Assembly (NCBI RefSeq): GCF_936928535.1
Contig: NZ_CAKZHY010000023.1
Coordinates: 1-55,264, forward strand
Length of the DNA stretch: 55,264 bases
From: an uncultured Bradyrhizobium sp.
GTDB lineage: Bacteria; Pseudomonadota; Alphaproteobacteria; Rhizobiales; Xanthobacteraceae
Reading direction: 5' to 3'
Shown: positions 15,448 to 24,716 of the stretch, in pieces
Position numbering within the stretch: the stretch's first letter is position 1
Layout of the letters: each line of letters opens with the position of its first letter
The notes under the pieces: generated by a model
The model's database searches: none
What the model was told of the DNA's origin: nothing
The model's input: the letters and a program-made list of their open reading frames with translations, nothing else
Position numbers and translations under genes: made by a program

Positions 15448-17679
15448 TCAGGCGTGCTCCACATAGTAGCTGTTATGGTGCTTGCCCTTGTAGGCCTCGA
15501 TGCGCTTGAGCATCTTCGGGTTGGCGCGGTTGAGAACGGCACCCAGCAGCTTCTTCTGAAGCATTTCCGAGCCTGATATGGACTCCTGGAGCGCGGATCG
15601 CGTCGTCTGTCCCCATTCGATCACGTAGACCATGGCATCGATGAGCGGGCTGAAGGCCTTGGAATCGGCCACTGGCATGACCGGCGCAAGATCGATCACG
15701 ATGTACTCGTAATGCTCTCTCAGCGATTTGAGCAGCTCGGCCATGGCCTTCGAGCCGATCACATCAGCCGAATTGACCAGACGCGAAGCAACGACCGATG
15801 GCAGGAAATCCAGGCCTGTCTCCTTGCTGCGCTGGACGTGGTAGCCGAGGCTGGCCGGGTCGCTCAGCGTCTCGACAAGTCCGGTCTTGGCATTGGGCGC
15901 GAGCTCACGGGTCAATGAACGCGTGTGCAGATCGCCGTCGATCAAGAGGGTGGGGTGTCCGGTGAGGGCGATCAATTGGGCGAAATTGGCCGCGACCGTC
16001 GTTTTTCCTTCCTTCGGAAGCGATGACACGATGCCAATGATCTTGATTTCCCGAGTGAGGCGCGCGACGTCGATCGACACCTTGATGTTGCGCAGCGTTT
16101 CCGCAAACCGCGAGAACGGATGGTCCACGACGTAGCGGGAGAGATCCGGAGTGCCACTGCTGGCGGTCTTGGAAAGCAACGCGCTTGCCTTGCTTGGGGG
16201 ACGCACGTCGGGGAGCACGCCGAGACACTTCACGCCGAGCTCCTCTTCGACTTCGCCGGGGGTCCGCAGCACGTCGCTGAGGAATTCGCGGGCGAACGCA
16301 CAACCGAAGCCGAGACAAAGACCGCCGACCAGGCCTCCGATCAAGGCCAGGACCGTCCGCGGCGAGCTCTTTCGATCGGGCTTGGTCGCGGTGCTGATCA
16401 GGCGCGCCTCGCTGAGCGGAAAGCTCTGATTTTGCGTAGCGCTCTGCAGCTTCTCCAGGAAGTTGTTGTAGAGATTGCGATACGTGTCGGCCGCACTTTC
16501 GAGGTCGCGCAGCTTGACTTCCGCCTGACCGGTGTGTCCCGCCTGGGCGACGAGGTCCTTCACGTTCTTGTCGAGCGACGCCTCACGGCTCTTTGCGATT
16601 TCATAGTCGCTGCGATAGGCATCTGCGATCCGGTGGATCTCGTCCGCAATATTCTTGCGCAGCTCCTCCATCTTGTTGGCGAGGTTGATCGTCGCTTGAT
16701 GGGTTGCGCCGTATCGTCGTGACCAATCAGAATATTGAGCCTGAAGGTCGAGATACTGGGCGCGCAGACGCGTGATGACCGGGTTGTTGAGGGCGTCCGT
16801 CACCGTCGGCTGGGCGAGATCTTGGTCGGACACATTCTGGATCCGGTCGAGGCGCGCCTTGGCTTCGGCCGTTGCGGCCCTGGCTTGAACCAGCTGCGTG
16901 TTCAGATCAGACAGCTGCTGTTCGGACATCAATCCTCGGCTGGTCCCGACAATGTTGTGCTCCGCCTTGAAGCTCTGCACTGCCCGGTCACTAGCACTGG
17001 CCTGCTCGCTCAGCTCGACGCTGCGCTGTTGCAGCCATTCGGTCGCACGCTTGGTGGACTGATACTTGGCCTCGAGCGCGCCTACGATGTAGGCATCGGC
17101 GATCGCATTGGCGATCTTGACCGCCTTGTCCGGTGAGGGAGCCTTATAGCTGAGGGAAAGCACATAGGTCTGCAGGACACGCTCGACCCTGAGATTCTTC
17201 TGAATCACCTCGACCACGGCATGCTCAATGCGATCCTGCGAAGGGGCTTCGCCTGTTTCGAACAGCGACATGATCTTGCCGAGCACGAGGGCGAGGGCGC
17301 CCGGATGGGAGCCGTTGAAGTCGGGGTCCTCGGTCAGGTGCAGACGGCGAACGACCGACAGGATGAGGTCGTCCGAATTGATCACCTCGACCTGGCTGTC
17401 GACAAAGCCGGTATCGATGAGAGCGCTGTTGGTTCCGCTGTCCTTGTCCAGAACCTGGGTCTGGCGCGTGTCCATCATGATGCGCGCATTTGCCGTGTAC
17501 ATCGGCTGCGCCGTGACCAGATAGACGAGCACCAGCGCAAGCGCGGCTCCGACGCACGTCGCGATAACAGGCCATTGGCGGCGGAGCACGTCCGTCACGC
17601 GCTCGAAGCTCAGGACCGCTCCGCCAAACTCGATGGCAAACCTATGACCCGACTGGAACTGTTCTCTGGGCTGATACAT
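15448..17679 (-). CDS. exoP: ExoP-like chain-length regulator with tyrosine kinase domain
   Basis: A 743-residue inner-membrane protein controlling polymer length and export. After about 30 residues comes a Wzz domain with the first membrane helix (about 38-60), long periplasmic coiled coils (about 190-420, rich in Ala, Gln and Arg), and a second membrane helix (about 445-468, VLALIGGLVGGLCLGFGCAFA). The cytoplasmic kinase has Walker A SSLPKEGKTT (about 555) and Walker A' LLIDGDLHT. The C-terminus holds a small Tyr cluster (IEAYKGKHHNSYYVEHA), the usual autophosphorylation site of these BY-kinases. Fusion of Wzz and kinase is normal for the ExoP family in rhizobia. Just upstream is a small secreted protein gene. 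Confidence 0.93.
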   Translation of the reverse strand: MYQPREQFQSGHRFAIEFGGAVLSFERVTDVLRRQWPVIATCVGAALALVLVYLVTAQPMYTANARIMMDTRQTQVLDKDSGTNSALIDTGFVDSQVEVINSDDLILSVVRRLHLTEDPDFNGSHPGALALVLGKIMSLFETGEAPSQDRIEHAVVEVIQKNLRVERVLQTYVLSLSYKAPSPDKAVKIANAIADAYIVGALEAKYQSTKRATEWLQQRSVELSEQASASDRAVQSFKAEHNIVGTSRGLMSEQQLSDLNTQLVQARAATAEAKARLDRIQNVSDQDLAQPTVTDALNNPVITRLRAQYLDLQAQYSDWSRRYGATHQATINLANKMEELRKNIADEIHRIADAYRSDYEIAKSREASLDKNVKDLVAQAGHTGQAEVKLRDLESAADTYRNLYNNFLEKLQSATQNQSFPLSEARLISTATKPDRKSSPRTVLALIGGLVGGLCLGFGCAFAREFLSDVLRTPGEVEEELGVKCLGVLPDVRPPSKASALLSKTASSGTPDLSRYVVDHPFSRFAETLRNIKVSIDVARLTREIKIIGIVSSLPKEGKTTVAANFAQLIALTGHPTLLIDGDLHTRSLTRELAPNAKTGLVETLSDPASLGYHVQRSKETGLDFLPSVVASRLVNSADVIGSKAMAELLKSLREHYEYIVIDLAPVMPVADSKAFSPLIDAMVYVIEWGQTTRSALQESISGSEMLQKKLLGAVLNRANPKMLKRIEAYKGKHHNSYYVEHA

Positions 17680-17700
17680 TTGCGGACGGCTGCCTTATGA

Positions 17701-18267
17701 TCACTGAGGAATGGGAACGGGCTTGAACGGATCTGACAATTTCGTCTTCCATTCCCCTTCAAGGAGCGCTCTGCCCTCTGAGGGTTGCGTCGAAGTCTTG
17801 TCACGAGGCGGCAGCGGGGCGCCGGAATCGTCTTCTCCTACTGCGGAATAGCCTGCCTGCACCGAGAGATCGCCGATCCGCTTGGTGAAATCCTTGATCT
17901 TGCGCGCGGCATCCGGCTTCGTCGTTGTGCATCTGGCTTCGGCGAGCCGCAGCGCAGAGCCGATCGCCGAACGATCGTCGGTCGTCGATTCCGTGATGAG
18001 CGTCTGCACCGACGGCAATACGGCAGGATTGGTCGCGACGTAAGTGGAGAGCCGGTACTTCAGCTTCTCCTTGTCGTTGCGCAATCGCACCAGAAGCGAG
18101 GATGGCGATTTGACGAATGCGTCGATGTCGATCTGCGAGGCGCGGTCCGAGAACTCGACGCACTGAGCTTCGCAGGGGCCGAGACTCGCCGCGATCATTG
18201 CAGATGACGCTAGGATGATTGGCAGCCACAGTGGCTTCGATCGACGACGTGGTGATCCGCTGCCCAT
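17701..18267 (-). CDS. Secreted protein of unknown function, exopolysaccharide locus
   Basis: A 188-residue protein with a basic start (GSPRRRSK) and a hydrophobic segment at about 13-33 (LWLPIILASSAMIAASLG) ending in CEAQ, so a signal peptide is likely. The mature part is mostly helical with one Cys pair (CVEFS and ARCTTT) and a Pro-rich tail. The stop is 21 bp from the start of the ExoP-like gene, so the two are probably cotranscribed. A periplasmic role in polymer assembly is inferred only from position. Confidence 0.65.
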   Translation of the reverse strand: MGSGSPRRRSKPLWLPIILASSAMIAASLGPCEAQCVEFSDRASQIDIDAFVKSPSSLLVRLRNDKEKLKYRLSTYVATNPAVLPSVQTLITESTTDDRSAIGSALRLAEARCTTTKPDAARKIKDFTKRIGDLSVQAGYSAVGEDDSGAPLPPRDKTSTQPSEGRALLEGEWKTKLSDPFKPVPIPQ

Positions 18268-18810
18268 TCGTGTCCCTTCATTCTGCTAACGAGCGCGAGT
18301 GAATCTGACAGGTAACTGTGTCAAATTTTGTGCGGCGCAAAAGTCGGTTTCATTCAATCGTATCGGTGGCAAACACGCTGCTCCCTTGCCTGCGGTTGTG
18401 TAACGAGGAGTTGCAATGCCTGCGAGATTGGCAGTTTGCCGCCCACGAATGTTGCAGATTGAAGATTCGTGAGGCGCACTACTTGTCGCGAAGCTGACAT
18501 ATCCGACAACGCGCGATTTTGTTCCACGCCATGAGAGATAAATTCGCAATGTTGCGCGTTTCAAAGCGATCTCAACAACGCCGGATTTCGCGCAAACTTT
18601 GCTCGCAAATGTCCGCAAGCATGAATCGATCGCGCGAAATCATCGCGCAATCGAAAAAAGTGGCGCGAACTTGTCCTCCGCATGTCGGAACGAACAGCGA
18701 GCGATGAATTTGCAGTCGACCGTCATGCATCAGAAGCGCGTCGTCGATCGCAAGGATTGCAAACCGCGCGCGATGTCCTACAGAGTGCTGCGGCGCAATA
18801 GCTACGGAAT
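18268..18810. other. AT-richer intergenic region before the acyltransferase/polymerase operon
   Basis: 543 bp, less GC-rich than its neighbours, with many CGCG-containing short motifs (CGCGCGAAATCATCGCGC near 18635) and no supported gene. A frame of 38 codons (18704-18820) overlaps the GTG start of the next gene but has a weak ribosome site. The region probably holds promoters for the genes on both sides. Confidence 0.5.
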
Positions 18811-20028
18811 GTGGATGTGACGGAGTCGGTTCATCGTGAGAAGGCGCATGTCCTGCCGCTCGACAGCATCAGGGGTATCGCCGCGACCTCCGTGGTGATT
18901 CACCATCTCCTGCTGATGCCGACCTTCCTCGCGATCTTCCCCCACAATGCGTGGATCAACTGCTCGTTCTTCCGCAGCTCGTGGCTGCTGGTCGACCTGT
19001 TCTTCGTTCTCAGCGGAATGGTGATGTCGCTCAGCTCCATTGAGGGGGAGTTCGGCCGCTTCTCGCTGCGCGACTTCATGGTGCGGCGGCTGGCGCGCGT
19101 GTATCCGCTGCATATTGTGATGCTGGCCGCGAATCTGCTGTTTCGCCTGCTGCGCATCAGTCTGGTCATGGCCGGACTCGTGGTCGCGGCGCCGGCCGCC
19201 TTCGAGGTGAACAATTCCTACTCGTTCCTGCTCAACGTCTTTCTTCTGCACTCGCTCGGGTTTGTCGACTATCTCAGCTGGAATGCGCCGAGTTGGAGCA
19301 TCAGCGTCGAATTCTATACCTACCTGGTCTTTGGCTTGGTGGTGCTGCTGGCCCAGCGCATGCGATCGCTGTCGCTATTCTATGCGCTCTCGGGCCTGAT
19401 CGCGGCCGGAAGCCTGGTCTTCATCGTGTTCGTGCTCGACAAGAAGAGCTTGGGCTTGCAGACCGATTTCGGCATCCTGCGCTGTTTCGTGAGCTTCTTC
19501 CTGGGCGTAGTAACGGTGAGGGTGGTTCGCCGGTTGCCCGGCAAGCCGGGGCCGGTCACGCAAGGCATCGTGCAACTGGCGGCCATGATCGCCAGCGTTG
19601 TTCTCGTGGGCATTGTCGAGGCCTATCCGGCCGCCAGCTTCCTTGCGCCGCTGATTTTCTCGCTCTTTCTCGGGAGCTTGCTGGCGTTTCCTGACGCGTT
19701 GTTGGTCCCCCGAATGCTGGTGGCGAGGCCGCTGGTGTGGCTCGGGCGCCGGTCCTACTCTATCTATATGGTGCATGCGCTGGTGGTGCTGTTCGCCGAG
19801 TATTTCGTGCGCGCACTCGGGGCATCGCGGATTGCGGCATTCGATTCGGTCTGGCCGGGTTTGCCTGCGACGCTGAATCTCGTCGCGTCACTCGCCGCCG
19901 TGTTCGTGGTGTCGCACTACACCTACCGTTACGTCGAGATTCCAGGCGGCAAGCTCCTTCGCAACCTTCTGGGACGCCGGTCCGGTTTCTCGGCATCGCC
20001 CGCGCCGTCGGCGCGGCTGACCAACTGA
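18811..20028 (+). CDS. Membrane acyltransferase (acyltransferase-3 family)
   Basis: A 405-residue inner-membrane protein of the OafA/ExoZ/NodX type, which adds acyl groups (usually acetyl) to sugars. Near the N-terminus is the signature LDSIRGIAATSVVIHHLLL with the conserved Arg and His; SYSIYMVHALVVL near the end is also typical. About ten membrane helices. GTG at 18811 or 18817 is the start; both are in frame and neither has a strong ribosome site. It leads a run with the polymerase and two further acyltransferases (18811-23613). Confidence 0.9.
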   Translation: MDVTESVHREKAHVLPLDSIRGIAATSVVIHHLLLMPTFLAIFPHNAWINCSFFRSSWLLVDLFFVLSGMVMSLSSIEGEFGRFSLRDFMVRRLARVYPLHIVMLAANLLFRLLRISLVMAGLVVAAPAAFEVNNSYSFLLNVFLLHSLGFVDYLSWNAPSWSISVEFYTYLVFGLVVLLAQRMRSLSLFYALSGLIAAGSLVFIVFVLDKKSLGLQTDFGILRCFVSFFLGVVTVRVVRRLPGKPGPVTQGIVQLAAMIASVVLVGIVEAYPAASFLAPLIFSLFLGSLLAFPDALLVPRMLVARPLVWLGRRSYSIYMVHALVVLFAEYFVRALGASRIAAFDSVWPGLPATLNLVASLAAVFVVSHYTYRYVEIPGGKLLRNLLGRRSGFSASPAPSARLTN

Positions 20029-20035
20029 GCTGCAT

Positions 20036-21379
20036 ATGACTGCGCTTGCACTGCATCGCCCGCGGATCATGTTGATCAGCCTCAATATCGAGGCGATCGC
20101 GCTCGGCACCTATCTGATCCGGGACGCCTTCGGCGGCGTGATCCGCTACGCCACCAGCATCCTTCACGTGGATCCGCTCTGGTACCTGCCGGACGGCATT
20201 TCGCTTCTGTGCCTCGTCCAGTTCATCATGCATTGTATCCTGCGCAACCGCAGTACATTGGCGACGCTGACGCTCTTGCAGGTCATGCTCTCGCTCGTGC
20301 TCGGCTACTTCATGATGGGAACCGGCAACGCGGCGATATCGGCCTTCAAGATGATGCTGCCGATATTCGTCGGGTTCTGCTTCTGCGATTCGAGCCTGGG
20401 CTCCTACCGAAAGCTGCTCTCGATCATTGCCGTGACCTTCTATCTTTCGGTCGTTGGCGTGATCCTGACCAAGTACTACGTGATGCCCTGGGTCGGATAC
20501 AAATATGAATCGTTCGGCGCTGTCCGTGAGGCGGGCCGGTTGTGGTGGGCCTACGGCGGAGACGATCAGCGCCTGATGGGCTTTGCCGCCGACAACACCA
20601 TGGCGGCCTTCTTCATCCTCGTTTCGTTCGCGATCACGTCGATTCGCAAAAGCACGCTGTGGTGTCTGCTGTTTGGCTCCATCGCCGTGTACACGATCCG
20701 CCTGACCACCAGCAAGACGACGATGATCGTGCTCGTGCTGTACCTGGTGCTGCTGGTGCTCGTCCGCATGCTGCCCGAGAAGTCGCGTTTCCCGGCCATC
20801 CGGAATATCGCGTTGTGGTCGTTCGCGGCGATTTTTGTCCCGTTCTTTATGATCGTGGTTGCGTCGGGGACCGCGGCGATACCGCACTCGACAATGTTCA
20901 GCATCCTGGACCGCATCAACAACAGCTGGCAGCTGCCGTTCGTCTACATGAGCCAGCTCATGCCGATCGGGCTGGTGACGGGCTGCGGCGCCGGCTGCTT
21001 CAACTATCCGCAAAAACTGTTCTCGCCGCTGGCGTCGTTCTGGGTGCCCGTCGATAATTTCTACATCGGGACCTACCTGATGTTCGGGCTGCCTTTCGTC
21101 GCATTCATGGTGATGGTGTTCCGGGCGAATTTCGGGGCAACCGACGTATACAAGCTGACGCTCATCTTTGTCGTCAACATGTTCACGATCACGGTCCTGA
21201 ACTATGGCCCGGCGTCTGGCCTTCTGATCATCGCATTGAGCTTCAGCGAGGTGTTTTCCAAGCGGGCGACGGCCGCGCGGGCGAGTAGCGTAACTCCGGT
21301 GCAGTTGCCGCGGCCGATCCGTTCGCTGGATCAATTCGACCCTGATGTGCCTGGAACGGCCCTGGGTGCGGGCAGGTGA
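20036..21379 (+). CDS. Wzy-like exopolysaccharide polymerase (O-antigen-ligase-like)
   Basis: A 447-residue protein with about ten to twelve membrane helices and few charged loops. The largest loop lies between about 165 and 190 (VGYKYESFGAVREAGRLWWAYGG), as in polymerases of the Wzy/ExoQ type. It lies 7 bp after the first acyltransferase and 9 bp before the second. The assignment rests on topology, length and neighbours; no strict motif defines the family. In Wzx/Wzy systems it would join lipid-linked repeat units in the periplasm. It is the only polymerase candidate in the window. Confidence 0.7.
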   Translation: MTALALHRPRIMLISLNIEAIALGTYLIRDAFGGVIRYATSILHVDPLWYLPDGISLLCLVQFIMHCILRNRSTLATLTLLQVMLSLVLGYFMMGTGNAAISAFKMMLPIFVGFCFCDSSLGSYRKLLSIIAVTFYLSVVGVILTKYYVMPWVGYKYESFGAVREAGRLWWAYGGDDQRLMGFAADNTMAAFFILVSFAITSIRKSTLWCLLFGSIAVYTIRLTTSKTTMIVLVLYLVLLVLVRMLPEKSRFPAIRNIALWSFAAIFVPFFMIVVASGTAAIPHSTMFSILDRINNSWQLPFVYMSQLMPIGLVTGCGAGCFNYPQKLFSPLASFWVPVDNFYIGTYLMFGLPFVAFMVMVFRANFGATDVYKLTLIFVVNMFTITVLNYGPASGLLIIALSFSEVFSKRATAARASSVTPVQLPRPIRSLDQFDPDVPGTALGAGR

Positions 21380-21388
21380 GATCAGATC

Positions 21389-22495
21389 ATGCATAAAAGG
21401 CTCGCGTTCATTGATGCGCTGCGCGGCATCGCGGTGCTGTCGGTGCTGCTTCAGCACGTGCTCGAAGTGATCGTGCAGAAGCACCCGACCGGCGCGTATT
21501 ATTGGCTGTTTCACGACATGATCGGCTACTACATGAACTTCGGACGCTTTGGGGTCGTCCTGTTCTTTTTCGTCAGCGGCTTCGTGATTCCGTTCAGCTT
21601 TCCGGACAGCGCGACGCCCGTCCGCGATTTCGCGATCAGCCGGTTCTTCCGGCTCTATCCGGCCTATTGGACCTCGATCGTGATCGGGCTCGCCACGATG
21701 CTGGTGCTGGATTCCACTGTTTATCCCGTCTCGCAGGTCATCGCCAACGTGACCATGCTGCAGACATTCGCCAACATCCCGAACCTCTGGGTGTTCTACT
21801 GGACGCTGGCCATCGAGCTGCTGTTCTACATCAGCTGCACCATCCTGTTTGCCATGGGCTTGCTGAACAGGCGCTTCACGGCGGTTGCGATTGTCGGCGC
21901 CGCTGCCTTGATCGGGACTATGGCCGCGCTGTTGATTGCAAACAGGACGGTCTCATCCCTGATGGAGGTCGGGCTCAATCTCTCTGCGATGTTCCTGGGC
22001 AAGATTGTCCGCGATGCCGTCATCGGCGGCAAATTGCGCTGGCGGCATGTCGCGGTCTGCACGCTTCTCTATGCGATTTTCGCCGCCACCCTGGCCGACA
22101 GGCGGTTCGGAGGCGTATATCAGGAGAACTTCTTCTACAGCTATTCGATTGGATCGGCCTACATTTGCGCCGCTCTGGTCTTCATCGCCTTTGCCGCGTT
22201 CGGCGAGAGGATGGCCTGGCGCCCGATGGCGTTCGTCGGTGTGGTCAGTTACTCGGTGTATCTGATGTCGCCGTTCGTGATCGTCTGGGTTCATCGCCTG
22301 GTGTGGTTCGGTGATGGTCCGCTGGGGTGGTCCGTCTTCGCTGGCCTCATCATGGCGCTGTCGATCCTGGTCAGCTGGACCACATATTCTCTGGTCGAGA
22401 AGCCATCGATTTCATTCGGGCACCGTTTCCGTTCCGAGCGCCGACGGCGGCCGGTGCTTGAGCCGACCCTCAGCACGCAGGGAGCCGCGGAGTGA
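21389..22495 (+). CDS. Membrane acyltransferase (acyltransferase-3 family)
   Basis: A 368-residue integral membrane protein. It opens with FIDALRGIAVLSVLLQHVLEV (conserved Arg and His), followed by FVSGFVIPFSFP and RLYPAYWTSIV, all typical of the family, and has SYSVYLMSPFVIV near the end. It ends in a 4-bp overlap with the next acyltransferase, so it is in the same operon. The acyl group and the target sugar cannot be told from sequence. Confidence 0.9.
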   Translation: MHKRLAFIDALRGIAVLSVLLQHVLEVIVQKHPTGAYYWLFHDMIGYYMNFGRFGVVLFFFVSGFVIPFSFPDSATPVRDFAISRFFRLYPAYWTSIVIGLATMLVLDSTVYPVSQVIANVTMLQTFANIPNLWVFYWTLAIELLFYISCTILFAMGLLNRRFTAVAIVGAAALIGTMAALLIANRTVSSLMEVGLNLSAMFLGKIVRDAVIGGKLRWRHVAVCTLLYAIFAATLADRRFGGVYQENFFYSYSIGSAYICAALVFIAFAAFGERMAWRPMAFVGVVSYSVYLMSPFVIVWVHRLVWFGDGPLGWSVFAGLIMALSILVSWTTYSLVEKPSISFGHRFRSERRRRPVLEPTLSTQGAAE

Positions 22496-23613
22496 GCGGC
22501 GCTTTGAGGCAACCGGACGTGGCGTATGACGGATCGTTCGTCCCGTCCGTCCAGGGGCTTCGCGCCATCGCGGCCTTGAGCGTGCTGATGGATCATTTCT
22601 ACGACATGCCAAAGGGTGGCATGTACGACATTGCGAACCCCGGCTTTCTGCCGCCGCTCTGGCCCTGGCTCCAGTCAGTGATCAACGTGGGCGGGCACGG
22701 CGTCGAGCTGTTCTTCATGATCAGTGGTTTCCTGATTCCGGCGAGCCTTGTCCGGCATGGGTCGCTGGGCCGCTTCTTCTTCGATCGCGTGCTTCGCATC
22801 ATGCCGGTCTTTCTCGTGCTGCACGTTACGCTGTTCGTGGTCGGGCCAATCGTCGGCTACAAATTCTTCCGTGGCATCGATGCCGGCAGCTATCTCGGCA
22901 TATTCTTCGCGAACCTGTTCTTTCTGCAGGATGCACTCGGTCTGCCGATCGCGCAGCAGAACGCCTGGACGCTGACTTACGAGTGGGCCTTCTACATCTG
23001 GTTTGCAGTCACATTCGCCGCATTGCGCCTCGGCGGCCGCATGATGGCGGCGCCGTTGGTACTGCTTGGCCTCGCCTGCGTGCTGCATTGGCCGATCACG
23101 GCCTTTTTCTGCATTGGCATGTTCTTCAGCGCCACCGGGCTCCGGTTCCCGGTCTCGGGATGGTTGGGACTAGCTGCCGGCGTGGTGTGCGGCGTCGCCA
23201 TGTATGCGAGCCTGGTGCTGTTTCATCCCTTCGTTGCGCTGCTCCCGGGATTCCTGCTGTTCGGCATGGTTCTCGCACCTAGCTCGGGCATCGGCAGCGC
23301 GCTGAGCGCGCCGGCGCTGCAGTTCGTGGGCAAGATCAGCTACAGCCTCTATCTGGTGCATCCCTTCGTGCTGTTTCCGTTGCAAATGACGGGGCTGAAG
23401 CTCGTCGCGATGGGGGCGGACCGCTGGCTGCTCTGGTTCGCCTTCATCATCCTGGGGCTCGTCGCATCGCTGGTTGCGAGCGCGATAAGCTACCAGCTGA
23501 TTGAAGTCAGGCTGAGGCGTGTCCTGGATGGTGCGCTACGGGGCCTGCTGTTCGGGCCGCTCGACAAGTTCGAGCAGCCGCTGCCACCAGCAAGCGGTGT
23601 CGTCAGGCGGTGA
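22492..23613 (+). CDS. Membrane acyltransferase (acyltransferase-3 family)
   Basis: A 373-residue integral membrane protein with GTG start inside the end of the preceding gene (GTGA overlap). Family signatures: VQGLRAIAALSVLMDHFYD, ELFFMISGFLIPASL, FDRVLRIMPVF, SYSLYLVHPFVLFPL. It is the last gene of the plus-strand run and ends 11 bp into the convergent glycosyltransferase gene. Different termini and loops from its neighbours suggest a different sugar or acyl donor. Confidence 0.9.
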   Translation: MSGALRQPDVAYDGSFVPSVQGLRAIAALSVLMDHFYDMPKGGMYDIANPGFLPPLWPWLQSVINVGGHGVELFFMISGFLIPASLVRHGSLGRFFFDRVLRIMPVFLVLHVTLFVVGPIVGYKFFRGIDAGSYLGIFFANLFFLQDALGLPIAQQNAWTLTYEWAFYIWFAVTFAALRLGGRMMAAPLVLLGLACVLHWPITAFFCIGMFFSATGLRFPVSGWLGLAAGVVCGVAMYASLVLFHPFVALLPGFLLFGMVLAPSSGIGSALSAPALQFVGKISYSLYLVHPFVLFPLQMTGLKLVAMGADRWLLWFAFIILGLVASLVASAISYQLIEVRLRRVLDGALRGLLFGPLDKFEQPLPPASGVVRR

Positions 23614-24715
23614 CGCCGGCGATACGACGATAGGTCGTGAACAGGCGTTCGGCGATGTGATCCCAATTCAGCGATCCCTCTGCCGTCTGCCGTGCGCCGT
23701 CCGTCAGGCTCGCCGACAACGGCCTGGACGTCAGGACACGCTCCAGGGCATCGGCCAGCGCCGCAGCGTCATCAGGCGGCACAAGCAGGCCGTTGACACC
23801 GTCGGTGACGACGTCGGGAATGCCTCCGGTCGCACTTGCGACGACGGCGCGGTGGTTGCCATAGGCGGATGCCAGCACACCGCTCTGCGATGCATCCTTG
23901 TAAGGTAACGCGACGACTTCAGCCGATTGGAACAGGGTGCTGGTGTCTTCGGCCGAGACATACGTGTCGATGGCGTTGACCGAAGCCATACCGGCCATCC
24001 GCGCACCAAAACGCGTCATCTCGGGCCCACGGCCGGCAATGACAGCCTGATGACGCACGCCGCGCTTTGAAAGCATGTCGATGGCGTCGAGGAAGACATC
24101 GAGGCCCTTGTAGGCCCACATGCGTCCGAAGAAAAGGATGCGGCCCTCGACCGCCTGAATCGGCGTGCTGTTTGCGGATGGCACCATCAACACGCCATGC
24201 ATGGAGGACGTCACTTCGCCGCGGTAATCAGGCGATGCACGGGCGAAGTCCGCCACGCAGCTCTGTCCATGCACCGTCACATGTGTGGCGCCGGCACGCA
24301 TACGGTCCCGCAGCCGCTCTTCACTTGTATTCGTGCCTGAGCCGCCTTCGGAGTGCGGAATGGCGTCATGGACGGTGAGGACGCGCGGGAGGCTGGTGAG
24401 GCGCAGGAGCTCCATCAGCCCGGCGGTGAAATATTCCGGGCATTCGTGACAATGAACCATGTCGGGGCGGAACGCGAGAATGTCGAGAAACGACCGCGGA
24501 AGTCCGATGGCGCCGGATCGGCGCAAGCTCAGATCCCGGATTCGCGTGTCGAACGATGCGGGGGCCGGAATCCAGTCCAGATTCCATTGTTGATTGGCGT
24601 CCTTCCGATTGAGCACCAGGCGGACGTCGCAATGCTTGGCCAATGCGGCGGCCAGTCGATAGGAATATTCGGCGAAATGCGGCGCATAGATCGCCACCCT
24701 GAAGCGCCTGGCCAT
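23603..24715 (-). CDS. Family 4 glycosyltransferase
   Basis: A 370-residue GT-B enzyme (start MARRFRVAIYAPHF). The N-terminal half binds the acceptor; the C-terminal half has the donor-site pattern GRILFFGRMWAYKGLDVFLDA and SATGGIPDVVTDGVNGLLVPP. The usual E-x7-E motif is degenerate (PYKDASQSGVLASA), as in some members. I start it at 24715, one base after the stop of the pyruvyl transferase gene (TGATATG), over an upstream in-frame ATG at 24754. The two form a minus-strand operon. It should add one sugar to the lipid-linked repeat unit in the cytoplasm. Confidence 0.88.
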   Translation of the reverse strand: MARRFRVAIYAPHFAEYSYRLAAALAKHCDVRLVLNRKDANQQWNLDWIPAPASFDTRIRDLSLRRSGAIGLPRSFLDILAFRPDMVHCHECPEYFTAGLMELLRLTSLPRVLTVHDAIPHSEGGSGTNTSEERLRDRMRAGATHVTVHGQSCVADFARASPDYRGEVTSSMHGVLMVPSANSTPIQAVEGRILFFGRMWAYKGLDVFLDAIDMLSKRGVRHQAVIAGRGPEMTRFGARMAGMASVNAIDTYVSAEDTSTLFQSAEVVALPYKDASQSGVLASAYGNHRAVVASATGGIPDVVTDGVNGLLVPPDDAAALADALERVLTSRPLSASLTDGARQTAEGSLNWDHIAERLFTTYRRIAGVTA

Positions 24716-24716
24716 A

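Noticed and set aside
18704..18820. 38-codon frame overlapping the acyltransferase start
   Set aside because: Weak ribosome site and an unconvincing, Arg/Lys-rich product; translational coupling to the next gene is possible but not supported.
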